Source: an uncultured Acidobacteriia bacterium
GTDB taxonomy: Bacteria > Acidobacteriota > Terriglobia > Bryobacterales > Bryobacteraceae
Direction: 5' to 3'
DNA length: 64,000 bases
NCBI GenBank assembly: GCA_903851195.1
Contig: CAINNJ010000055.1
Span: forward strand, 1 to 64,000
A program made the position numbers and the translations under genes. Shown piece after piece: positions 1 through 8,808 of this stretch. Every line of letters begins with the position of its first letter. Within the stretch, counting starts at the first letter, position 1. Below the pieces are notes generated by a model. It was not told the origin of the DNA and did not search any database. It worked only from the letters and a program-made list of their open reading frames with translations.

Positions 1-836
1 CGCGTGATGATGCCCGAGCGTCCTGGCGCGCTTCCCACGCCCGAAGACAAGCGCAACTACCGGAACTTTTGAGAAACCGCTCGGGTTGCAGCCGTCGGGC
101 GCGGCTGACCGGGTGGTTGCTCGGCCTTACGGCGCCGCGCCCGACGGCTCCCGAGCTTCTATGGCAACCTGATGAAGCTGCAGGACAGTTACCTCGTCCA
201 GGTGCTGGACACGCTGGAAGAACAGGGGCTGCTCGAAAACACCCTGATCGTTCGGACCTCCGACCATGGCGAGATGGGGCTGGCTCACGGCGGCCAGCGC
301 CAGAAGATGTTCAATTTTTACGAAGAGACGCTGCGGGTGCCGATGATTTACTCGAATCCGAAGCTTTTTCCCGAACCTGTCGTCTCGCACGCGATGGTTT
401 CGCACGTCGACTTTCCGCCGACGATCGCGAACCTTTTCGATATTCCGCGGCGCGGGCCGGCTGGCAGGGTATCGACTACTCCGGGCTGCTGCTCGATCCG
501 GCCGGCGAAGCGCCGCAGAGGTACATCGCGTTTACCAACGACGACTACCAATTCAGCCAGATCTGCAACGTTTATCCGGGCCCGAACAACCATGTTGTCA
601 GCATCCGGGAGGAACGCTATAAGCTGGCGAAGTACTTCAGCGTGGAGCACCCGGACATCCCGTGCGAGTGGGAAATGTACGACCTCGCGAACGACCCGCT
701 GGAGACGCGGAACCTGGGTTATCGCGGGTATCAGCGGACGCCGGAGGAAGAAGCGCACTTCGCGCGCCTGCAGCGGGATCTTGCCATGGTGGAGCGGACC
801 CGCCTGAAGCCCCTGCCTGCCGCCGCGGCTGCCTGA
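1..836 (+). pseudogene. Broken sulfatase, C-terminal part
   Basis: This is the 3' portion of an arylsulfatase-type gene; the 5' end lies outside the window. The alkaline-phosphatase-fold core is recognisable from RTSDHGEMGLAHG (about 256-300), then FYEETLRVPMIY, and a C-terminal block with YKLAKYF and MYDLANDPLETRNL, which is typical of sulfatase tails. The reading frame is broken twice. A 90-bp palindromic insert at about 69-158 introduces TGA at 70-72; removing it joins NYRNF to YGNLMKLQDSYL in the same frame. A second break lies at about 447-456, where the sequence moves from frame 1 (LFDIP) to frame 3 (AGWQGIDYSGLLLDP). The intact sulfatase at 18917 is of the same broad family. Two independent lesions argue for a real pseudogene, although the second sits in a GC-rich run and could be a sequencing slip. 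Confidence 0.8.
69..158 (+). repeat. 90-bp REP-like palindromic element
   Basis: An imperfect inverted repeat. The 15-bp arms at 91-105 (GCCGTCGGGCGCGGC) and 134-148 are perfect complements around a 28-nt loop that begins TGACCGGGTGGTTGCT. Outer arms CTCGGG at 80-85 and CCCGAG at 150-155 extend it. Excising 69-158 restores the sulfatase protein exactly, so the insert is 90 bp long. The same arms, a 28-nt loop and nearly the same loop sequence (TGAACGGGTGGTTGCT) recur in each unit of the tandem array at 29362-29730. I infer a dispersed, probably mobilisable REP/MITE-like family. No transposase is visible in the window. Confidence 0.75.
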
Positions 837-1044
837 AGCGATGCTTTCGGCGTGAAGTGAGGGGGACCGGGCGGCGGCGGAGGCGGCGGGTTTGCCGCCG
901 CCGCCCTCCCCTGCCCGGACCGCGCCCGCCAGTGATATATTGAAAAAATATCGAAAAATCGTCGGTATTTTATGACTACTCAGGCGATTTCATTCCTGCC
1001 TGCACACGAAATAACCGCTGTATTCCGGTCCCCAATGGCTCGTC

Positions 1045-2226
1045 ATGCAGGTTGAGGCAAGGACGCTGTGGCTGATCACCGCGATTCTGTCGGCCTGTTC
1101 CGGAATTCTCGCGATGGCGATGCGGCGCCACCATGCCGATCACACGGGCAAAGCGCTGAGCCTTTGGGGATGGGCCTGCCTGTGCTCGGGCGTCGCGCTG
1201 GCCATGTCCGCCGCGGATGAGAGAGTGGCGTCGTCCGCCGGTCCGCTGCTGGGGTCGGTCGGGATCGCCCTCAGGTATCTTGCGGTGGCGCGCTTCAGGC
1301 AACAGACGCGGCAGGCCGTCTGGACCGCCATGCCCATTGTTTCCGCTTGTGCCGTCTACCTGTGGTTCGGGCTGCTGAGACCCGATATCGACAGCCGGAT
1401 GGCGGCGTTCAACGCGATTCGCGTGGTGATGCTGCTGCGCACCGCATACATTTTTACGAAAAGGGAAAAAGATCGGCTGCATTTCATCGACAGGCTGTCG
1501 GCCGGAACTTATGTGGCGCTCGGCATCTGGACGACCGGCGTCATTATCGACTTCTTCCTGCACGGTCACTCTGCCTCCGGTTATAACTTCGACTCAGCCC
1601 GGACGGTGTACAACGGCGGCGCCATGGCCGTCGCGCATACCGTTCTTACCACCCTCTTCCTGCTCGCGATCACGGAGAGCCAGAACGCCCGGGTGAAGGA
1701 GCAGGCGATGCACGACCCGCTGACCGGTTTGCTCAACCGGGGCGCGATTGAGGAAATCGGAATGCACCAGAACTCGCTGTCGCGGCGGGCCGGGCAGGCG
1801 CTTTCCGCGCTCATGATCGACGTGGATCATTTCAAACTGGTCAATGACACTTATGGTCACGCGACCGGAGATCTTGTGCTGAAGTCCGTCGCGCGGGTTT
1901 TGCTTCGCGGACTGCGGGACGGGGACTACGTGGGCCGGTGGGGCGGCGATGAATTCTGCGTGTTGCTGCCGGGCGCCCTGTCCGGCGATGCGGAGCGCGT
2001 GGCGAAGCGGATTCTGAATATTTGCGCGAATTCGACTCATTCCGCGGGCGAAAAGGGCGAAAAACCAACCCCTTTAAGCCTGAGCATCGGCGTGGCCACC
2101 ATCGAGGGGCATGCCGGCGGATTCGAACGGCTGATGGCAAATGCCGATGCGGCGCTTTACCAGGCCAAGAAGGCCGGTAAGGGGCGACACGCGGTCGCGG
2201 AATCCGCGCTCTCCGCGAGCCGATGA
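1045..2226 (+). CDS. Membrane-bound diguanylate cyclase (GGDEF)
   Basis: Predicted to make cyclic di-GMP from two GTP at the inner membrane. The first 215 or so residues carry several hydrophobic segments (for example residues 8-26 and a run ending LTTLFLLAI), consistent with an integral-membrane sensor. The GGDEF domain starts near MHDPLTGLLNR, and the catalytic motif GGDEF is intact at residues 300-304. An RDGD inhibitory site (RxxD) lies five residues before it, at 291-294, so product feedback inhibition is expected. There is no EAL domain. The ATG at 1045 has no strong Shine-Dalgarno sequence. The gene converges with the permease at 2229, with only two bases between the stops. The sensed signal cannot be told from sequence. 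Confidence 0.9.
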   Translation: MQVEARTLWLITAILSACSGILAMAMRRHHADHTGKALSLWGWACLCSGVALAMSAADERVASSAGPLLGSVGIALRYLAVARFRQQTRQAVWTAMPIVSACAVYLWFGLLRPDIDSRMAAFNAIRVVMLLRTAYIFTKREKDRLHFIDRLSAGTYVALGIWTTGVIIDFFLHGHSASGYNFDSARTVYNGGAMAVAHTVLTTLFLLAITESQNARVKEQAMHDPLTGLLNRGAIEEIGMHQNSLSRRAGQALSALMIDVDHFKLVNDTYGHATGDLVLKSVARVLLRGLRDGDYVGRWGGDEFCVLLPGALSGDAERVAKRILNICANSTHSAGEKGEKPTPLSLSIGVATIEGHAGGFERLMANADAALYQAKKAGKGRHAVAESALSASR

Positions 2227-2228
2227 AT

Positions 2229-4964
2229 CTATTCCTGCCTGAGGGCGGCCATGGGATCGATACGGGCCGCTCGCCTCGCCGGTGCATAGCCGGCAAGTAT
2301 CGCGGCGCTCAGCAGGACGACCGCGGCCACAGCCAGCGTGCCGGGATCGTCGGGACGCGTCCCGAACAGCAGCGATCCGACCAGCCGGGACGCGATCAGG
2401 GCGGCCGGGACGCCGAGGGCGAGTCCCGTTGCCGCGAGCAGCAGGACCCGCCGCAGAATCATGCGGACCACGACCCCGCGCCGCGCGCCCAGAGCCATGC
2501 GGATTCCGATCTCGCCGACCTGCCGCGTAACGCTGTATGACATGGTCGCGTAGAGTCCCACGCAGGCGATGAGGAGAGCGAGAACCGCGAAGCCCGTGCA
2601 GAGTTTCGCGAACATCAGTTCACGGCTGATCGTCCGATCGATTTCCGCCGCCTGCGTGATGACGCCGGTGACGGGCAGGCGGGAATCGGCCTCCCGCACG
2701 ATCCGCTGCACGCTCCTGACATAGTTCAGCGGATCCCCCGGCGTGCGCAGCGCGCAGGTCACGCGGTCCGGGGAAAACTGGCTGGCGGCCGCGAACAAGG
2801 TCATCGGGTTCTCTTGTCTCAGACCTCCGTAGCGCACGTCCGCCGACACGCCGACGATTTCGAGTTCGCGCTTATCGTCCAGGAAAGTAATGCGCCGGCC
2901 CAGCGGATTCGCGTTCCCGAAGTAAGTCCGCGCCAGCCGCTCGGTGATGACAACGACCGGCGCGGAGCCCGGCTGGTCGCGTTCGTCGATCTCCCGCCCG
3001 GCCAGGAGGGGAATCTGCATGGTGGTGAGAAAATGCGGTCCGGCGCCCATGACGCCCGCGTCCGCCACGGTCACGGCGCCGATCCGGATTGCGCCTCTGT
3101 ATACCCCTCCGGCACTGCCGGCGCTGATGAGGGAAGACTGCGAAAACGTCGCGCCGCGCACGCCGGGAATCGATTCGAGGCGTTTGCGAAGATTCTCGTA
3201 GAATGTAGTGATTTCCGGGGCCCGATGGCCGGCCTGGCGCGCGTTCAAGCTAAACAGCAGGATGTTCTCGCGGGCGTATCCCAACTGGACGGAGTGCAGT
3301 TTGTCGAGTGTCCGGACAAAGAGACCCGCGGCGACCAGGAGCAGAAAAGAGACCGCGATCTGGGCACTCACCAGAATGTTTTGCGTGCGGTTGCGCGGTC
3401 CGCCGCCGCGGCCGTATTTGAGGGCGGGCATGACGTCGGGGCGGGTCGACTGGATCGCGGGCGCGAGGCCGAACAACAGGCCGCAAATCACGGAGAGCGC
3501 CGCCGTCACGCCGAGCACCTGCCAGTTCAGTTCCGCGCGCAGCGTGAAGTTCTCCTGGCCGTGCGAGAACAGAACCGTCAGCGTGCGCATGCCCCAGATC
3601 GCAAAGAGAACGCCGAGCGCTCCGCCGAGCGATGCCAGCATCACGCTCTCGGTCAGCAACTGCCGCACGACGCGAAACCGTCCCGCGCCCAGACTCAGGC
3701 GGACCGCCATTTCACGGCGCCGCGCGGCGGCTCTGGCCAGTTGCAGATTGGCGATGTTCGCGCAGGTGATGGCGAGGATCAGGCCCACCATCGCGAGGAG
3801 CACGAAGAGAGGTTTCGAATACTGGCGGCGCAGGCTGCCCAGACCCTCGGCGCCGGGATTCAGGAGCAGCGCGGGCAGTTTGGCGCGCTCCCCGTCGGTG
3901 GTGGCGGTGGTGGCGACCCACTGATGGAAACGGGGCGCGAGCGCCGTTTGGGCCTGGGCCATGCCGACGCCAGGCCGCAGACGGCCCATGAGTTCAAGCC
4001 AGTAGAAGTTGGCGTCGCTATACAGGCGAGCGGTTTCGGGGCCGTCCAGGAGCAGATTCGTGTGCAGCGGAAGGTAGAGGTCCGGCGACATTGCGGGATC
4101 GACTCCGAAGAATTCCGGCGGCGCGACACCGATGATGGTGAAGGGCACGCTGTCCACGAGAATCGACTGTCCGATCGCATTCGGCGGTCCTCCAAAGCGA
4201 TTCTGACTGGTCGCGAAACTGATGACGGCGACCGGCGTTGCGCCTGGACGATCGTCTTCGGAACCGATCAGACGTCCCGCGGCGGGCGACACCGCGAGGC
4301 CGTGAAAATACTGCCCGGTGACGAACTCCGCGCCGGCGCTGGTGGCCTGTCTGCGGATGGTGAGGTTCCGGCTGTGTCCGTTGCAGTATCCGAAGAGCGT
4401 GGAAAAGGCGGGATTCTGGTGGTCCAGCGTCTCCAGCACGGCGTAGGGGAAGATCCCGCTGATCAGCGCGCCCTTGCCGCCTGGCCAGAACAGGCCCTGC
4501 AGCCCGTGGACGACGTGGACCCATTTGCCGCTGCCTTCGAGGGGCGGCCGGCCACGCCAGTTCAGGACCACCAGAGACTCGGGATCGGCCACCGGCAGGG
4601 AACGGAGCAGAATCGACTCCATGAGGCTGTAGATTGCCGTGTTCGCGCCGATGCCGAGCGCCAGCAACAGGACCGCAAGACTGCTGAACGCTTTGTTGGC
4701 GGCCATGGCGCGACAGCCGTAACGGATGTCCTGAGCGAGTTCCGACCAGAACCGTGTGATCCAGATTTCGCGCGACTCTTCCTGCTTGAGTCCGACGTTG
4801 CCAAAGCGCCGCCGCGCCTCGGCCTGGGCGCGCTCCGCGGACATGCCGCCGGCATGCAGTTCCGCGGCTTTCTCGGCGAGGTGCAGTTCTATTTCTTCGC
4901 GGAGCGCCTCACTGCGCCGGGCGCTGTTGGTCCAATACCGGAGGCGACGCAGCATGACGGTCAC
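2229..4964 (-). CDS. Large MacB/FtsX-type permease (ADOP family)
   Basis: A 911-residue integral-membrane protein of the acidobacterial duplicated orphan permease type: two tandem units, each a MacB_PCD periplasmic domain followed by an FtsX permease domain, with no ATPase encoded beside it. The N-terminus has the short cytoplasmic region typical of the family (EEIELHLAEKAAEL, ARRRFGNV). The first transmembrane helix lies near FSSLAVLLLALGIGANTAIY. The second copy ends with GEIGIRMALGA and a final helix pair near the C-terminal YAPARRAARIDPMAALR. It overlaps the upstream PadR gene by four bases (ATGA), so the two are translationally coupled and probably co-regulated. The transported substrate is unknown; MacB relatives export peptides, lipoproteins or drugs. 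Confidence 0.9.
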   Translation of the reverse strand: MTVMLRRLRYWTNSARRSEALREEIELHLAEKAAELHAGGMSAERAQAEARRRFGNVGLKQEESREIWITRFWSELAQDIRYGCRAMAANKAFSSLAVLLLALGIGANTAIYSLMESILLRSLPVADPESLVVLNWRGRPPLEGSGKWVHVVHGLQGLFWPGGKGALISGIFPYAVLETLDHQNPAFSTLFGYCNGHSRNLTIRRQATSAGAEFVTGQYFHGLAVSPAAGRLIGSEDDRPGATPVAVISFATSQNRFGGPPNAIGQSILVDSVPFTIIGVAPPEFFGVDPAMSPDLYLPLHTNLLLDGPETARLYSDANFYWLELMGRLRPGVGMAQAQTALAPRFHQWVATTATTDGERAKLPALLLNPGAEGLGSLRRQYSKPLFVLLAMVGLILAITCANIANLQLARAAARRREMAVRLSLGAGRFRVVRQLLTESVMLASLGGALGVLFAIWGMRTLTVLFSHGQENFTLRAELNWQVLGVTAALSVICGLLFGLAPAIQSTRPDVMPALKYGRGGGPRNRTQNILVSAQIAVSFLLLVAAGLFVRTLDKLHSVQLGYARENILLFSLNARQAGHRAPEITTFYENLRKRLESIPGVRGATFSQSSLISAGSAGGVYRGAIRIGAVTVADAGVMGAGPHFLTTMQIPLLAGREIDERDQPGSAPVVVITERLARTYFGNANPLGRRITFLDDKRELEIVGVSADVRYGGLRQENPMTLFAAASQFSPDRVTCALRTPGDPLNYVRSVQRIVREADSRLPVTGVITQAAEIDRTISRELMFAKLCTGFAVLALLIACVGLYATMSYSVTRQVGEIGIRMALGARRGVVVRMILRRVLLLAATGLALGVPAALIASRLVGSLLFGTRPDDPGTLAVAAVVLLSAAILAGYAPARRAARIDPMAALRQE

Positions 4965-5299
4965 TCCCCTTCCATGACGCGCGCAATGGCCAGCGTGAGT
5001 TGGGCGTATCTCCGCGTTTCCACCGTCAGCTGTTTGCGACCCGCCGCGGTGATCCTGTAGATTCTGGCGCGCCGGTTATTCGCCGTCAGACCCCAGTCGC
5101 CGTCGATCCAGCCGTTCAGTTCGAGGCGCTGGAGAGCGGGGTAGAGCGAGCCTTCTTCGACCAGGAGTTCGTTGCCGGACGATTGCTGAATGAACTGGAC
5201 GATGCCGTATCCGTGGAGGTCGCGCCCCGACAGAGTCCGGAGGATCAGCATATCGAGGGAACCGGGCAACGAATCGTTCTTCCGCGGTTTGCGTCCCAT
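4961..5299 (-). CDS. PadR-family transcriptional regulator
   Basis: A 112-residue winged-helix regulator. LDMLILRTLSGRDLHGYGIVQF is the standard PadR N-terminal helix-turn-helix region, followed by LYPALQRLELNGWIDGDW and the wing YRITAAGRKQL. It is shorter than PadR proteins with a long C-terminal dimerisation domain and fits the short subfamily that sits upstream of ADOP permeases. It is the first gene of a two-gene unit with the permease, overlapping by four bases. A perfect 14-bp palindrome ends two bases before its start codon, which suggests autorepression. The inducer is unknown. Confidence 0.92.
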   Translation of the reverse strand: MGRKPRKNDSLPGSLDMLILRTLSGRDLHGYGIVQFIQQSSGNELLVEEGSLYPALQRLELNGWIDGDWGLTANNRRARIYRITAAGRKQLTVETRRYAQLTLAIARVMEGE

Positions 5300-5300
5300 A

Positions 5301-5314
5301 CTAAGAATTCTTAG
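5301..5314 (-). promoter_or_regulatory. Palindromic operator before the PadR gene
   Basis: CTAAGAATTCTTAG is a perfect 14-bp palindrome lying one base upstream of the PadR ATG (start codon 5299-5297). It occupies the position where a ribosome-binding site would normally lie. AT-rich dyads of this kind are usual PadR operators, so binding here would block transcription or initiation of the PadR-permease unit. Its function is inferred. Confidence 0.6.
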
Positions 5315-5366
5315 CTTAAGGGGGCGAAGAGCGGCTCGTCAAGCCTGCGGGTGTGGTGAAAAGTCC

Positions 5367-5882
5367 TCAGGGTTTGGCGGGCGCGGGCTGCCAGAGTTCG
5401 ATCTTGTTTCCGTCCGGATCGTAGATCCAGGCGAAACGGCCGTAGGATTCATCGATGCGTTTGTCGTCGATCTTCACGCCCTCCTGTTTCAGGCGGTCGA
5501 GCAAAGCATCCATGTCGTCCACGATGTAGTTGATCATGAACGGGGCGTGGCCGGGATTGAAGTAGTCGGTGGTGGAGGAGAAGACACTCCAGACGGTGAT
5601 GTGTTCCTTTTGCGGGTCGTCGTGTTCGCGCCACGGCAGCATCATGCCGCTGCCTTTGTCGGCGAGTCCGAGATGGTTCGAATACCATTCGCGCATCTGG
5701 TCGCGGTTGGCGGATTTGAAGAAAATGCCGCCGATTCCGAGGATGCGGCCGCGCTGCTCCGCTTTGGCCGGCGCCTTCGGTTTTTCGGGCTGTTCAGACT
5801 GCACTGGTTGGTCTCCTTTTGAGCCGGCCGGGAGGAACAACAGCGCGCCGAGCGCGATTGTGCTCCAGGGTATTCGTTGCAT
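5367..5882 (-). CDS. Secreted VOC-superfamily protein (glyoxalase fold)
   Basis: A 171-residue protein with an N-terminal signal-like hydrophobic stretch (residues 6-20, IPWSTIALGALLFLPAG), then one vicinal-oxygen-chelate domain. Recognisable VOC elements are GIGGIFFKSANRDQMREWY near residue 50, the central NYIVDDMDALLDRL, and the closing YDPDGNKIELWQP, whose glutamate is a usual metal ligand. Members include glyoxalases, bleomycin-resistance proteins and dioxygenases. The substrate cannot be assigned here. The first metal-binding position, usually His, is not obvious, so catalytic activity is uncertain. The gene stands alone between the PadR operator and the multicopper oxidase. Confidence 0.75.
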   Translation of the reverse strand: MQRIPWSTIALGALLFLPAGSKGDQPVQSEQPEKPKAPAKAEQRGRILGIGGIFFKSANRDQMREWYSNHLGLADKGSGMMLPWREHDDPQKEHITVWSVFSSTTDYFNPGHAPFMINYIVDDMDALLDRLKQEGVKIDDKRIDESYGRFAWIYDPDGNKIELWQPAPAKP

Positions 5883-5990
5883 CTGAGGAATATACCGGTT
5901 TGGAGCGGGACGGAAATTTCGCCGTCCTTGGCCGGCTCAGGCGCGCGAGGCGGTGAGTTCATTGCCGAACATTCGTGGAGCGGCTGGTTC

Positions 5991-8054
5991 TTAATGATGC
6001 GTGACGCCTTCGGACGAGCAGGTTGCCGGGGCCTTGCCCCCCGGGAAATCGTCCACGCGCACCAGTTTCATCATGCCCCGGTCTTCATGCGCGAGGATGT
6101 GGCAGTGAATGACGTAAATTCCCTTGAAATCGGCAAATTTTTGACGGATTTTCACGCTGCCGCCCGGGGGAATGGCGACTACGTCCTGCCAGACCGGCGA
6201 CGCCATCCCGAGGGGTTTGTCATTGATCTCGAGCACCTGGAAGGGATTGATATGGATATGGAACGGGTGCGCCGGACCGTTCGAGTCATTGGTCAAAATC
6301 CAGTCTTCCACCGAGTTGACCTGCATGCAGAGACTGATGTTGCCGCCATCTTCGAACTGCGAGCCGTTGATCATGAATTTGGGCGGGCCGCCGCCGCTGA
6401 CACCGGGCTTGTGGCTCATGGTGAAAGACACGGGACGGGCGGGCACCTTCGGCGCGGGCAGATTGGCCAGGAAGGCTGGCAGGACCGGGTAGGCGGCCTT
6501 ATCGGCCGCGCCGAACAGGCTCATGTTCACGGGAGTTCCGGCCACGGCGATGCGGAACAGGAGTTGGTTGCCGCTGCCGCCGCCCAGGTCGTTGGGAACG
6601 AAAACATCGAGATTTTGCGCTTTGGCCGGCGCCTGGACAAGGAAGTCGGCGCGATTGCCGCCCGCCAGGGTAATGGGCAGGGGCCCGTTCATCCCCATGG
6701 GCTGGCTCAGATAATTCTCCCAGGAGAACTGCACGCCGTCCATGGCGACCTGCCGGACGGAAAAGCCCTTCGCGACAGCAGCGGCGATCCAGGTGCTGTC
6801 GAGCGTGCCTTTATTGCCGCCGCCCATGGCGTTCACGAACCGCCATAACTGCACTTCGCCCGGCGCCATGCCGATCTGCGGCCCCTTGATTCCGTTGATG
6901 AATTTCTGGTTGTTGGCGGAGTTGGGGTTGTCGCCGACCGGACCGCCGCCCGGAGTGACGGTCAGGTTCTGCTTGACCGTATATTGCTGCAGCACCAGCA
7001 GCCGTTCCACGAATTTCCCGCCGGCGGGAAGCTGTTTACTGAAAAAGGCCCGGATTTTTTCGTCGTAATCGCCTTCGACCACCAGCGCTCCGGCCAGGCC
7101 GTTGAAGATGTGCAGGGATGTGGCGCCGTGTTTGTGCGCGTGGTACCAGTGCGTGCCGGGCGCCTGACCGGCCTGAATCGGCGAACCCGCGGAAGGGCCT
7201 TTCGGCAGGAAGAAGGTATTCGGGAACGCGCCGACGACGTACTGAGGCCAGCCATAAGCCTTCATGCCGTCGTGAGAGCCCGTGCCGAGAATCAGGGCCT
7301 GATTTTTGGTCCAGAACTCCACGCCTTTTTGCGCGACCAGTCCGCCTGGCTGGGCTTTGGGAAGTTGATCCGCCGTGCAGCCCATCTGGGCGATCTGGTA
7401 GGCGGGCGGCATGTCCGCCCAGGAAGCCGGCGGCGTCGGCCTGCTGAAGATTTCGCGGAACATCTTTTCCCACTGTGCCTGCGTGGTGGTCTTGTCGGGA
7501 ATCACTTCGATCAGGACATTGTCGCCGAGTCCGGACGGGCTGGTGTGGGTGCCGTGGAAGTGGAGGTTGGCGGAATTGGAGCCGTGGAAGCAGTTCGGGA
7601 ATTTGTCGTCGAACGGGTAGCCGGGTCCGCTGGAGTCGCAGACGCCGGGCGCCGTTTCGGGGAACTGGAGGTTATCCACGCGATTGAGGAACATCAGATT
7701 GACGCGACCGCCGACGCGCGCGCGCAGGGTCGGACCGGGGCCGAAGCGGCTGACGTCGATGACCCCTTTCGAGTTCGGATCATTGAGTTCCCAACCCTGG
7801 AAGTAACGCCGCGTCTGTCCGCCGGAAGGGCCGCCGGACAGTTCGACGACGCCGTTCAGAGTGGGCGGTGTGCCGGCCACGGTCTTCGTCGTCAGGGCGC
7901 CGATTTCCGGCAGCAGCGGCATCTGCGCCGAGGCTTCGAAGGGAAGTAAGTGGCCCATGGCGACAGCGGAAGCCGAAAGGGAAGCGCGGCGCAGAAAGGC
8001 ACGGCGGGTGGCTCGCTCGCCCGCGTGGGGACCGGGACGCTTGTGATCAGACAT
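5991..8054 (-). CDS. Tat-exported multicopper oxidase
   Basis: A three-cupredoxin-domain oxidase of about 687 residues that should oxidise phenolic or metal substrates and reduce oxygen to water outside the cytoplasm. A twin-arginine signal (RRAFLRRAS, RR at 17-18) opens the protein. All four copper-binding blocks are present in order: HFHGTHTSP near 166, HWYHAHKHG near 305, HPFHIHINPF near 595 and HCHILAHEDRGMM near 650. The last includes the type 1 site with its Met. I chose ATG 8054 rather than 8063 because AAGGA then sits at normal spacing. The gene lies 33 bases downstream of the cupredoxin-like gene at 8088 and probably shares its transcript. Laccase, bilirubin-oxidase-like and metal-oxidising roles are all possible. 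Confidence 0.9.
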   Translation of the reverse strand: MSDHKRPGPHAGERATRRAFLRRASLSASAVAMGHLLPFEASAQMPLLPEIGALTTKTVAGTPPTLNGVVELSGGPSGGQTRRYFQGWELNDPNSKGVIDVSRFGPGPTLRARVGGRVNLMFLNRVDNLQFPETAPGVCDSSGPGYPFDDKFPNCFHGSNSANLHFHGTHTSPSGLGDNVLIEVIPDKTTTQAQWEKMFREIFSRPTPPASWADMPPAYQIAQMGCTADQLPKAQPGGLVAQKGVEFWTKNQALILGTGSHDGMKAYGWPQYVVGAFPNTFFLPKGPSAGSPIQAGQAPGTHWYHAHKHGATSLHIFNGLAGALVVEGDYDEKIRAFFSKQLPAGGKFVERLLVLQQYTVKQNLTVTPGGGPVGDNPNSANNQKFINGIKGPQIGMAPGEVQLWRFVNAMGGGNKGTLDSTWIAAAVAKGFSVRQVAMDGVQFSWENYLSQPMGMNGPLPITLAGGNRADFLVQAPAKAQNLDVFVPNDLGGGSGNQLLFRIAVAGTPVNMSLFGAADKAAYPVLPAFLANLPAPKVPARPVSFTMSHKPGVSGGGPPKFMINGSQFEDGGNISLCMQVNSVEDWILTNDSNGPAHPFHIHINPFQVLEINDKPLGMASPVWQDVVAIPPGGSVKIRQKFADFKGIYVIHCHILAHEDRGMMKLVRVDDFPGGKAPATCSSEGVTHH

Positions 8055-8087
8055 TTTCGGCATTCCTTTTAGTCGATGGCGATCTGG

Positions 8088-8681
8088 CTAGTTGATGGTG
8101 ATCTGGAAGGTTTCGCTGTCGAGGACGTTACTCAGCGCATCCTGCATGGTGATGCGGAGCAGAAACGTTCCCGCCGTATCGCTTGAACCGGACAACAGGG
8201 GGCCGGCATTGCCGCCGTCCACTACGATTGCCGTCGACGGGAGTTCGGAATAAGCGATGGTAAAAGTATAGGGAGGTTTTCCGCCGGTGATCAGCGGAAC
8301 GGAGGGGAAGATTTTGGTGGTGCTGTCGCGCGTAACGGTGATTTGCAGGTCCGGCGGGTAGAAGTCGTTCACCAGTTCCATCACGCCGGACTCGCCCGGG
8401 TGGAGACTGCACTGGTAATTCAGGGTGTAAACCTGGCCCTGGCTCAGCCCGCCGGGGACGAGAGTTTTCAGCGCATTTCCCGGCGCCTGCGTATTTGAGG
8501 TTGTGCCGGGCTGAATGGCCGTGAGCCCGATGAACGCGCCGGCGGGACCGACCGGCAGGTGGGCCACGGAATCGTTATTGGCCCAGAAGACCAGCTGGCT
8601 GCGGGTAACGCCGACCGAAGGGAAAACGGTGCCGGGGTCATTGTCGGGCCTGATTACAACACGAGGCGGCTGTTCCTGCAT
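8088..8681 (-). CDS. Cupredoxin-like plus Ig-like domain protein
   Basis: A 197-residue protein not assigned to a named family. The first half resembles a plastocyanin-type domain: FWANNDSVAHLPVGP, then YQCSLHPGESGVMELV near residue 105, where a Cys, His and Met stand at type 1 copper spacing. The second half (from about ITVTRDSTTKIF) looks like a bacterial Ig/cadherin-like beta domain with TAGTFLLRI. No signal peptide is visible even though such domains usually act outside the cytoplasm. A strong ribosome-binding site (AAGGAG) supports the ATG at 8681. It precedes the multicopper oxidase on the same strand, so it may be its electron partner or copper carrier. That role is inferred from context. 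Confidence 0.6.
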   Translation of the reverse strand: MQEQPPRVVIRPDNDPGTVFPSVGVTRSQLVFWANNDSVAHLPVGPAGAFIGLTAIQPGTTSNTQAPGNALKTLVPGGLSQGQVYTLNYQCSLHPGESGVMELVNDFYPPDLQITVTRDSTTKIFPSVPLITGGKPPYTFTIAYSELPSTAIVVDGGNAGPLLSGSSDTAGTFLLRITMQDALSNVLDSETFQITIN

Positions 8682-8808
8682 TTAAGCTCCTTAATGTTTC
8701 CGGATCCGCGAAAACTGAGTATAAGCGGGAATAGTAGTAGTGTCAAAGTGTAACTGAAAGGATTCAGGTCTGAATCTCCGTACTTACTACCGAAATGCGT
8801 TTCCGCGC

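Noticed and set aside
840-1044. A GC-rich hairpin followed by AT-rich DNA upstream of the cyclase, as promoter or terminator
   Set aside because: The GGC/GCC repeat can fold, but no T tract or clear -35/-10 pair is present, so it is not listed as a feature.
2814-5060. Long plus-strand open frame opposite the permease
   Set aside because: Rich in His, Arg, Gly and Gln with no domain or start signal; the permease on the other strand has complete family structure. An antisense shadow of high-GC coding.
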